9,882 nucleotides of DNA. Source: Chloroflexota bacterium. Lineage in GTDB: Bacteria > Chloroflexota > Dehalococcoidia > DSTF01 > JACRBR01. The notes beneath the pieces were generated by a model, which worked only from the letters and a program-made list of their open reading frames with translations, did no database searches and was not told where the DNA came from. Position 1 is the stretch's first letter; each line of letters begins with the position of its first letter. Below, one piece after another: positions 1 to 6,470 of this stretch. The position numbers and the translations under genes were made by a program. The stretch is from contig JAKAMA010000057.1 in assembly GCA_021813085.1 (NCBI GenBank), positions 1-9,882 on the forward strand, in the 5' to 3' direction.

Positions 1-19
1 TCTATCGCCGTGGCGGCGC

Positions 20-44
20 GCCCCTTCCCTGCAATGGAAGGGGC
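20..44. repeat. Perfect 9-bp inverted repeat (hairpin)
   Basis: Positions 20-28 pair perfectly with 36-44 (GCCCCTTCC against GGAAGGGGC), with a 7-nt loop. No T-run follows on either strand, so it is not a textbook intrinsic terminator. It could end a gene lying left of the window, because no coding region is credible between here and the reductase start at 222. The rest of 1-221 shows only the candidate promoter near 137-165. Confidence 0.5.
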
Positions 45-136
45 CGGGGGCAGGTCGCCCGGCGCCGATCGTGCCGCGCTCCTCCCCGAACGTGCGCAAA
101 CCTCGCGCCGGCGCCCGGCGGGCGCCCGCGAGGGCG

Positions 137-165
137 GTGCCCGGACTGGGGCGCCGCGCTACGCT
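137..165 (+). promoter_or_regulatory. Candidate sigma-70-type promoter for the aldo/keto reductase operon
   Basis: A -10-like TACGCT at 160-165 lies 17 nt after a weak -35-like GTGCCC at 137-142. The predicted transcript would start near 172, giving a leader of about 50 nt with GGAG (213-216) five bases before the ATG at 222. The hexamer pair resembles the one proposed before the M20 gene (GTGTCC and TACGCT). Only 3 of 6 bases match the consensus -35, so this is tentative. Confidence 0.35.
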
Positions 166-221
166 GTAACGACGGCGCGGCATCGGCCCGCGCCGCCCTT
201 GTAGCGCGCCACGGAGTCACG

Positions 222-1241
222 ATGCAGTACCGTCCATTCGGCAACACGCAGCTCAAGGTCTCCGCCGTCGGCTTCGGTGTCTGGACCGTCAGCACCGGCT
301 GGTGGGGCATCGACGACGACGACTTCGCGCGGCGCCTGATCCGCCGCGCGTACGACTTGGGCATCACCTTCTTCGACACCGCCGACACTTACGGCAACGG
401 CAAGGGCGAGACGCTGCTCGCCGAAGCGCTCGGCGGCGTGCGCGACAAGATCGTCATCGCCACCAAGGGCGGCTACGACTGGTACAGCCACGGGAACGAG
501 CGCCGCGGCCAGAAGGAGATCCCGCAGGACTGGTCGCCGGCCTACATCCGCAAGGCCGTCGAGGGCAGCCTGCGGCGTCTCAACGCCGACCACATCGACA
601 TCTACCAGCTCCACAACGCGAAGATGGACTGCCTCACGCGCGACGACACGTTCGACGAGCTCGCGCGCCTCAAGGACGAAGGGAAGATCGGCGTCTACGG
701 CGTCGCGCTCGGCCCGGCGATCGGCTGGCGGGACGAGGGGATGTACGCGATGGAGCATCGCGACGCCGGCGTCTTGCACACGATCTACAACATGTTCGAG
801 CAGGACCCCGGACGCGCGTTCTTCCCCGTCGCGCGGGAGAAGGGCGCCGGCGTCCTCGTGCGCGTGCCGCACTCCTCCGGCATGCTCGAAGGTAGGTACA
901 CACAGGACACCGTCTTCGGCGAGAACGACCACCGGCGGCACCGCACGCGCGAGTGGCTCGAGGAGGGACTGCGCAAGCTCGATACGCTGCGCTTCCTGAC
1001 CGAGGGCCGCGGCCGGACGATCGGCCAGGCGGCGCTGCAGTTCATCCTGTCGGAGCCGAGTGTCGCGTCGACGCTGCCGAACATCTACGACGAAGACCAG
1101 CTCGTCGAGTTCGCGGCGGCGTCCGACACGCCCGCGTTCACGCCCGGCGAGCTGGCGCGCGTCGCGGACCTGTACGCGCGCGACTTCCGGACGGAGGGCG
1201 AGCCCGCGGGCCGGACGGCCCGTCTGGGGAGCCGCGCATGA
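222..1241 (+). CDS. Aldo/keto reductase
   Basis: This 339-residue protein is a probable cytosolic NAD(P)H-dependent oxidoreductase of the aldo/keto reductase superfamily, a (beta/alpha)8 barrel that reduces aldehydes and ketones. The N-terminus has the usual strand and GFGVWT segment. The classic tetrad can be placed at D52 (in FFDTADTYG), Y57, K82 (in IATKGG) and H131 (in IYQLHN). The cofactor-side region near residues 265-300 includes [20 protein letters not shown], which is typical of the family. Length is normal and there is no signal peptide or membrane segment. The ATG at 222 is preceded by GGAG at 213-216. Its stop overlaps the ATG of the haem/Rieske fusion (ATGA at 1238-1241), so the two are probably translationally coupled. 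The substrate cannot be told from sequence. The neighbour suggests a link to redox or haem chemistry, which is inference only. Confidence 0.93.
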   Translation: MQYRPFGNTQLKVSAVGFGVWTVSTGWWGIDDDDFARRLIRRAYDLGITFFDTADTYGNGKGETLLAEALGGVRDKIVIATKGGYDWYSHGNERRGQKEIPQDWSPAYIRKAVEGSLRRLNADHIDIYQLHNAKMDCLTRDDTFDELARLKDEGKIGVYGVALGPAIGWRDEGMYAMEHRDAGVLHTIYNMFEQDPGRAFFPVAREKGAGVLVRVPHSSGMLEGRYTQDTVFGENDHRRHRTREWLEEGLRKLDTLRFLTEGRGRTIGQAALQFILSEPSVASTLPNIYDEDQLVEFAAASDTPAFTPGELARVADLYARDFRTEGEPAGRTARLGSRA

Positions 1242-2344
1242 GCGGCGCAGCGGACAACGGCGCGCCGCCGGCGACGCGGCAGTACGTCCAGTTCGTGTTC
1301 TACAAGGTCGACCCCGCGTGGCGCCGCCTGCCCGCCGAAGCACGCGAGGCGGCGAAACGCGAGGTCGAGGAGGCGGTCGCCGCCGGCTCGGAGCGCATGC
1401 AGGTGCGGCCGTACAGCCTCGTCGGCATCCGCGGCGACGCCGACTTCATGCTCTGGCAGATCAGCGACGGCCTGGAGGCGTTCCAGGAGGCGGCGACGCG
1501 GCTGCTCAGCACCGGCCTCGGCCCCTACCTCTCGACGCCGTATTCGTACCTGGCGATGACGCGCAAGAGCGTCTACGTCGACAAGACGGAGCGCGAGCCG
1601 TACGGCCCGTCCGGGGGGCCGTCGCGGCGCCTGCGGCTGACGCCGGGCACGGCGAAGTATCTGTTCGTCTATCCCTTCGTGAAGACGCGCCCGTGGTACG
1701 TGCTGCCGGCTGAAGAGCGGCAGCGCATGATGGACGTGCACATCCGCGTCGGCCGCAAGTACCCGACGGTGAAGCTCAACACGACGTACTCGTTCGGGCT
1801 CGACGACCAGGAGTTCGTCGTCGCGTTCGAGACGGACGAGCCCGGCGACTTCCTCGACCTGGTGATGGAGCTGCGCGAGGCCGAGTCCAGCCTCTACACG
1901 CTGCGCGACACGCCGACGTTCACCTGCGTGGCGACGACCGTGCGCGGCATGCTCGACGCGCTCGGCGCGCCCGGCGACGCGCTCGCAACCGAGCCCGAAG
2001 GCGACGCGCGCGGCTGGACGCGCGTCGCCGCCGTCGATGACGTGCCGCCCGGCGCCGCGACGACGGCGTACGCGGGCGGCGAGCAGGTGGCCGTGTTCAA
2101 CGCCAGCGGCCGGCTCTACGCCATCGAGGCGCACTGCCCGCACGGCAACGCACCGCTCGCCGAGGGCTCGGTCGATGGGACGGTACTCACCTGCCCGTGG
2201 CACGGCAGCCGGTTCGACCTGGCGTGCGGCGCCGAGATCGTGCGCGGCCCGGCGGCGCGCCCCCCGCGCACGTACGCCGTGCGGGTCGTGAACGGCGCGA
2301 TCGAGGTGTCACTGGCCCAAGCGCCGGCACGCGCGATTCCGTAG
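1238..2344 (+). CDS. Chlorite dismutase-family haem protein (coproheme decarboxylase-like) fused to a Rieske [2Fe-2S] domain
   Basis: The protein has 368 residues in two domains. Residues about 14-240 match the chlorite dismutase/HemQ (ChdC) fold. They include YPFVK (145-149), W153 and [13 protein letters not shown] (164-176), whose H168 is the expected proximal haem ligand, followed by [15 protein letters not shown] (184-198). Y145 and W153 lie 23 and 15 residues before H168, which fits, from memory, the Tyr and Trp of actinobacterial coproheme decarboxylases. The distal stretch 176-187 has no Arg, so chlorite breakdown is unlikely. Residues about 258-360 form a Rieske-ferredoxin domain with C300-x-H302 and C319-x2-H322, then a GPA segment and a beta-rich tail. 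The domains are joined by a short Gly/Ala/Glu-rich linker. The ATG at 1238 is chosen because GGGGAG (1226-1231) sits six bases upstream and overlaps the reductase stop. Upstream in-frame codons lie inside the reductase gene. Whether the fusion decarboxylates coproheme or does other haem redox work is not known. Confidence 0.9.
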   Translation: MSGAADNGAPPATRQYVQFVFYKVDPAWRRLPAEAREAAKREVEEAVAAGSERMQVRPYSLVGIRGDADFMLWQISDGLEAFQEAATRLLSTGLGPYLSTPYSYLAMTRKSVYVDKTEREPYGPSGGPSRRLRLTPGTAKYLFVYPFVKTRPWYVLPAEERQRMMDVHIRVGRKYPTVKLNTTYSFGLDDQEFVVAFETDEPGDFLDLVMELREAESSLYTLRDTPTFTCVATTVRGMLDALGAPGDALATEPEGDARGWTRVAAVDDVPPGAATTAYAGGEQVAVFNASGRLYAIEAHCPHGNAPLAEGSVDGTVLTCPWHGSRFDLACGAEIVRGPAARPPRTYAVRVVNGAIEVSLAQAPARAIP

Positions 2345-2375
2345 GGCCAGGCGCGGGCCTTCGCCCCCAGCGCGA

Positions 2376-2945
2376 CTACTCCGCCTCCACGCAGAAGCCG
2401 GCGATGGCTCGCACGTCCTTTGTGAGCGGGTCGGGCACCCACTCGCAGAAAAGGCTCGGCGTGGTGAGGTGGATCCAGAGGCGACCTTCCAAGTCCCCCC
2501 TTGCTGATTCGTCCCAACGATAGCCGCCGACCTCGGCGTAATAGCAGCCATCCTTGCCGACACGGATGTCGCCGGGGCGGGGTAGGGGCGCGCGCGGCGG
2601 CGCCGTCACGCCCGGCGGGGGCGCGCGGTACGGCACCGATTCCGGGGGCGGCGGGATAAGCGTCGGCGTGACGGTGGGCGTAGATGTGGAAGGTCCCGCG
2701 GTGGCCGTCGGCGGCTCCGGCGTGGGGGACTGGAATGGCGTCGACGTGGCCTGTTGGGGGCCAAGCGTCGCGTAGGACGTAGGGCTACGATAGAGCGGCG
2801 GCGAGAAGGTCGCGGTGGCGATCGGCGTGATGGCGGTGCGCGCGCAGACCGCAGCGTCGCCAAGCCGGTCGCCGAGGGGGCCGCAGGCGGCGGCGACCGC
2901 CGCGACCAGCATGAGCGCATGGGCCGCCGGAACCAGGTGACGCAT
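2376..2945 (-). CDS. Putative secreted lipoprotein with Thr/Pro-rich linker
   Basis: This is a 189-residue protein of unrecognised function. Residues 1-20 form a hydrophobic export signal ending in AAVAAAC, so C21 could be a lipidated cysteine; Ala at -3 makes the lipobox imperfect. Residues about 37-125 are a low-complexity linker rich in Thr, Pro and Ser, of the kind common in exported Chloroflexota proteins. Residues about 126-189 look like a small folded domain with three cysteines (C134, C167, C185) and several aromatic residues. The start at 2945 is chosen over an upstream in-frame start at 3041 because a strong Shine-Dalgarno stretch (GGGGAGG, minus strand 2956-2950) precedes it and the signal peptide then begins at residue 1. 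It converges on the haem/Rieske fusion with only 31 bp between stops and diverges from the VLRF1 gene. Base composition and frame make it a believable gene, but no family assignment is possible. Confidence 0.75.
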   Translation of the reverse strand: MRHLVPAAHALMLVAAVAAACGPLGDRLGDAAVCARTAITPIATATFSPPLYRSPTSYATLGPQQATSTPFQSPTPEPPTATAGPSTSTPTVTPTLIPPPPESVPYRAPPPGVTAPPRAPLPRPGDIRVGKDGCYYAEVGGYRWDESARGDLEGRLWIHLTTPSLFCEWVPDPLTKDVRAIAGFCVEAE

Positions 2946-3020
2946 GTCTCCTCCCCTCGCTTCACCTGACGCTTGGAAGAGCCGGAGGGTTCCCGCATGG
3001 CCCCGACCGCGCCAAGGTCG

Positions 3021-3033
3021 TTCGGTGACCGAA
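3021..3033. promoter_or_regulatory. 13-bp palindrome in the divergent intergenic region
   Basis: TTCGGT and ACCGAA flank a single central G, a symmetric site typical in size for a dimeric repressor. It lies in the 174-bp gap between the lipoprotein start (2945) and the VLRF1 start (3120). A second inverted repeat, GGCTCG at 3045-3050 with CGAGCC at 3061-3066, lies beside it. No regulator gene is adjacent. The rest of the gap holds only the candidate VLRF1 promoter and the lipoprotein ribosome-binding site. Chance occurrence in GC-rich DNA is possible. Confidence 0.3.
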
Positions 3034-3084
3034 GGTGGCATCCTGGCTCGAAGCCTTCAACGAGCCGCCGTCACGCCCTCTTCG

Positions 3085-3114
3085 TGCACACCCCGACCAA
3101 TCGCCCGCTATCCT
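3085..3114 (+). promoter_or_regulatory. Candidate promoter giving a leaderless VLRF1 transcript
   Basis: TGCACA (3085-3090, 4 of 6 consensus -35 bases) and TATCCT (3109-3114) are separated by 18 nt. The -10 hexamer ends five bases before the ATG at 3120, so transcription would begin at or within a base of the A of the start codon. No Shine-Dalgarno sequence is present before that ATG, which fits a leaderless mRNA. Confidence 0.45.
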
Positions 3115-3119
3115 GCGGC

Positions 3120-3860
3120 ATGATCGAGCGCCTGCACCTGACGCGGCGCCAGTTGCTGGCGCGACTGGCCGAGGACGGCGCACCGGGCGCGACATCGTAC
3201 AGGCCGCCGGGGACGGCGACGCCGCTCGCTGCCCTGCCGCTGCCGCCCATACGGGCCGTCTGGCCGGAGGACGGCGAGCGGCTCGCGGAGGTCGCGCTTG
3301 CGTCGGAGACGGGCAGCGTGCTGTTTGCCGACGCGAGCGAGGCGCTCCTCGTGCTGCCGCCGTTCCCCGTCGAGGCGGCGATCGACTACTCGGAGCTGTA
3401 CGCCGCGCCGCTGCGTGACGCGCTCGAACGACGGCGCAGCGTCGCGGTGCTGCTGCTCCGCCTGGGCGGCTTCAGCGTCGGCTTCTTCCGCGGCGAGGCG
3501 CTAGTCGACGCCAAGACGGACCAGCGCTTCGTCAAGAACCGCCATCGCAAGGGCGGCCAGTCGCAGCGCCGCTTCGACCGCATCCGCGAGAAGCAGACGG
3601 ACGAGCTCTTCGGGAAGGCGTGCGAGACGTCGCGCGAGAAACTGACGCCGTACGAAGCCGAGATCGAGCACGTCCTCTTCGGCGGCGACCGCCACACGCT
3701 CCAGGCGTTCCACAAGCAGTGCTCGTACTTCGAGCGGTTCGGCGCGCGCGTGATGCGGCGCGTGTTGCCGGTCGCCGGCGACCCGCGCCGCGCCTCGCTG
3801 GAAGCGATGCCGAGGGAAGTGTGGTCGAGCGACGTGTACGTCGCGCGCAGCGAGACGTGA
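3120..3860 (+). CDS. Vms1-like release factor (VLRF1) family protein, probable peptidyl-tRNA hydrolase
   Basis: This 246-residue protein is probably a bacterial relative of the eRF1-like catalytic domain of eukaryotic Vms1/ANKZF1, which frees nascent chains from tRNA on stalled large ribosomal subunits. The core is a beta strand LLLRLGGFSVGFFRGEALV (111-129), then RHRKGGQSQRRFDRIREKQ (141-159). The latter holds a GGQ (145-147) like that of release factors plus a following SQ (148-149), the usual position of the VLRF1 catalytic glutamine. It is very basic, as expected for a loop reaching into the peptidyl-transferase centre. The C-terminal part (about 205-242, including GDPRR and VWSSDVYV) also resembles actinobacterial members from memory. 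Residues 1-50 look like a non-conserved N-terminal helix and a Pro-rich segment. The ATG at 3120 is chosen because a -10 hexamer lies just upstream and the frame before it lacks a ribosome-binding site. It is transcribed alone. Function is inferred from motifs, not from close identity. Confidence 0.8.
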   Translation: MIERLHLTRRQLLARLAEDGAPGATSYRPPGTATPLAALPLPPIRAVWPEDGERLAEVALASETGSVLFADASEALLVLPPFPVEAAIDYSELYAAPLRDALERRRSVAVLLLRLGGFSVGFFRGEALVDAKTDQRFVKNRHRKGGQSQRRFDRIREKQTDELFGKACETSREKLTPYEAEIEHVLFGGDRHTLQAFHKQCSYFERFGARVMRRVLPVAGDPRRASLEAMPREVWSSDVYVARSET

Positions 3861-3880
3861 GCGGTGGGGCCTGCCCTCAT

Positions 3881-3910
3881 CTCCCGCTTGCCGCTTCCTG
3901 CCTCCCGCTT
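3881..3910 (+). repeat. Degenerate 7-bp tandem repeat, about four units
   Basis: Four consecutive heptamers (CTCCCGC, TTGCCGC, TTCCTGC, CTCCCGC) and a trailing TT begin 21 bp after the VLRF1 stop codon. The strand in the sense of transcription is C/T-rich. This could be a simple-sequence repeat or a C-rich Rho-loading tract. It occupies the start of the 118-bp gap before the glucosidase gene; the rest of that gap holds a ribosome-binding site and a poor -10-like TACCTG at 3929-3934. Confidence 0.6.
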
Positions 3911-3978
3911 GATTGCGCCAGAGCCCGCTACCTGTTGCACTACCGCCAGCACCCTGATCAGCAACGAGAGGATCTCAC

Positions 3979-5589
<1,611 letters not shown>

Positions 5590-5610
5590 CGCGTCGGACG
5601 GTCCGATGCG
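5590..5610 (+). terminator. Strong hairpin directly after the glucosidase stop codon
   Basis: Positions 5590-5598 pair with 5602-5610 through nine base pairs (one G-U) around a 3-nt loop, starting on the base after TAA. No T-run follows, so it may be a U-less terminator or a 3'-end stabilising stem. A second short stem (CCGTG 5615-5619 with CACGG 5622-5626) follows. The remaining sequence to 5691 shows nothing else. Confidence 0.45.
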
Positions 5611-5691
5611 CCAGCCGTGGACACGGCCGGGCAACCCACCCTCGCCGCCTGACGCCGCGATGCGTCCGACGACGCGGAGCCCGCGCGCGCG

Positions 5692-5721
5692 TTGGCCGGC
5701 TTTAGCCGCATCTGCTAGGAT
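5692..5721 (+). promoter_or_regulatory. Promoter of tRNA-Pro
   Basis: TTGGCC (5692-5697, 4 of 6 consensus bases) and TAGGAT (5716-5721) are separated by 18 nt. The mature tRNA starts at 5732, about 4 nt after the predicted transcription start, leaving a very short 5' leader for RNase P. This is the best-matching promoter in the window. Confidence 0.6.
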
Positions 5722-5731
5722 CAACGGCCGT

Positions 5732-5809
5732 CGGGGTGTAGCTCAGCCAGGCTAGAGTGCACGGTTCGGGACCGTGAGGTCGGCAGTTCAAATCTGCCCA
5801 CCCCGACCA
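5732..5809 (+). tRNA. tRNA-Pro, anticodon CGG
   Basis: A complete 78-nt cloverleaf can be drawn. The acceptor stem is CGGGGTG (5732-5738) with CACCCCG (5799-5805), discriminator A5806 and an encoded CCA (5807-5809). The D stem is 5741-5744 with 5755-5758. The anticodon stem is CACGG with CCGTG around loop TTCGGGA (5765-5771), whose central CGG (5767-5769) reads CCG codons. The T stem is GGCAG (5782-5786) with CTGCC (5794-5798) around TTCAAAT. CCG is a common proline codon in the neighbouring genes. No integrase or duplicated tRNA end is visible beside it. Confidence 0.97.
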
Positions 5810-5840
5810 TCCTCTCTCCACCGTTCAGCGTCCCCGGTTC

Positions 5841-6356
5841 ATGGCCGCCGATGGCCCACGCGAGCCCAGATTGGCTGACCCGAAGCCCATCATCCGCCGG
5901 GCGGCACGCGTCCTTCTGATCGACGCGCGCGAGCGCATCCTGCTCTTCCGCGCCGAGGGTGACTTCGCCGATGGCTCCGCGATCTGGCTGACGCCCGGCG
6001 GCGGCTTGAAGCCCGGCGAATCCTATGCGCGAGCCGCACGGCGCGAGCTCTGGGAGGAGACCGGGCTCGACGCGGAGGTCGGCGCCTGCGTGTGGGCGCG
6101 ACGCCACGTCTACCCGAATCGCGGCCGCCTGGAAGAGGCGCGCGAACGCTTCTTCGTTGTCCGCTGCGCCCCGTTCGACGTGGACCGCACGCACTGGGAG
6201 CCAGCGGAGGCCGCCGACCTGACCGCGCACCGGTGGTGGCCGCTGCCGGAGATCGCCGCATCGGACGAAGTGTTCGTGCCGCGCCGCCTCGCCGCCCTGC
6301 TCACCCCGATCCTGCGCGGCGAGCGGCCGCCACACCCGATCGACTGCGGCATCTGA
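5841..6356 (+). CDS. Nudix hydrolase
   Basis: This 171-residue cytosolic pyrophosphohydrolase acts on a nucleoside-diphosphate-linked substrate. The Nudix box is a perfect match to GX5EX7REUXEEXGU: it begins in PGGGLKPGES and ends in RRELWEETGLD, supplying the Mg2+-binding glutamates. The first strand (RAARVLLIDARERILLFRA) and the C-terminal HRWWPLPEI segment are also usual for the fold. Substrate cannot be assigned, since the sequence outside the box shows no signature for MutT, ADP-ribose or diadenosine polyphosphate types. The gene starts 31 bp after the tRNA, with no promoter seen between them, so it may be transcribed together with tRNA-Pro. The ATG at 5841 lacks a clear ribosome-binding site, so the exact start is less sure than the gene itself. 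Confidence 0.92.
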   Translation: MAADGPREPRLADPKPIIRRAARVLLIDARERILLFRAEGDFADGSAIWLTPGGGLKPGESYARAARRELWEETGLDAEVGACVWARRHVYPNRGRLEEARERFFVVRCAPFDVDRTHWEPAEAADLTAHRWWPLPEIAASDEVFVPRRLAALLTPILRGERPPHPIDCGI

Positions 6357-6365
6357 GATATCGCG

Positions 6366-6381
6366 GCGGCACGGGTGCCGC
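6366..6381 (+). terminator. Small GC-rich hairpin after the Nudix gene
   Basis: GCGGCA (6366-6371) and TGCCGC (6376-6381) form a 6-bp stem with a 4-nt loop, ten bases after the Nudix stop. It is followed by a G-free C/T-rich tract instead of a T-run. A hairpin plus C-rich tract could end transcription through Rho, but this is inference. Confidence 0.35.
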
Positions 6382-6385
6382 GTCC

Positions 6386-6412
6386 CACCTCTCACCTCTC
6401 ACCTCTCACCTC
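6386..6412 (+). repeat. 7-bp tandem repeat CACCTCT, nearly four units
   Basis: Three perfect CACCTCT copies (6386-6392, 6393-6399, 6400-6406) are followed by a partial fourth (6407-6412). The surrounding 6383-6414 contains no G at all on the plus strand. It lies between the Nudix stop and the promoter of the M20 gene. It may be a slippage-prone repeat, a Rho-loading tract, or both. Confidence 0.85.
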
Positions 6413-6432
6413 CAGCCGCCGCCTCCCCCGAG

Positions 6433-6462
6433 GTGTCCCGCCGCGCGGCGAGGCTGTACGCT
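6433..6462 (+). promoter_or_regulatory. Candidate promoter of the M20-methyltransferase-plsX operon
   Basis: GTGTCC (6433-6438) and TACGCT (6457-6462) are separated by 18 nt. The -10 ends eight bases before the ATG at 6471, so the mRNA would be leaderless or nearly so. No ribosome-binding site precedes that ATG. The -35 match is weak. Confidence 0.4.
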
Positions 6463-6470
6463 GATCCGCA

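Noticed and set aside
953..1237. N-terminal extension of the haem/Rieske frame into the reductase gene
   Set aside because: The extension is Arg-rich and unrelated to the family. The ATG at 1238 has a good ribosome-binding site and matches a normal family N-terminus.
159..1343. Long open frame on the minus strand (394 codons) opposite the aldo/keto reductase
   Set aside because: It is Arg-, Ala- and Val-rich with no recognisable motif, and lies opposite a reductase with a full catalytic tetrad. In GC-rich DNA antisense frames stay open by codon bias.
1085..2203. Long minus-strand frame opposite the haem/Rieske fusion
   Set aside because: Composition is low-complexity and Arg-rich, with no domain features; the plus-strand frame has clear motifs along its whole length.
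2345..2375. Terminator between the two convergent genes
   Set aside because: Only a 4-bp stem (GGGC 2355-2358 with GCCC 2363-2366) is present and no T-run, which is too weak to call.
2946..3041. Upstream start for the lipoprotein
   Set aside because: It would bury the signal peptide inside the protein and ignore the strong ribosome-binding site before 2945.
5732..5809. tRNA-Pro as an integration site for a mobile element
   Set aside because: No integrase, no repeated tRNA 3' end and no foreign-looking composition is visible on either side within the window.
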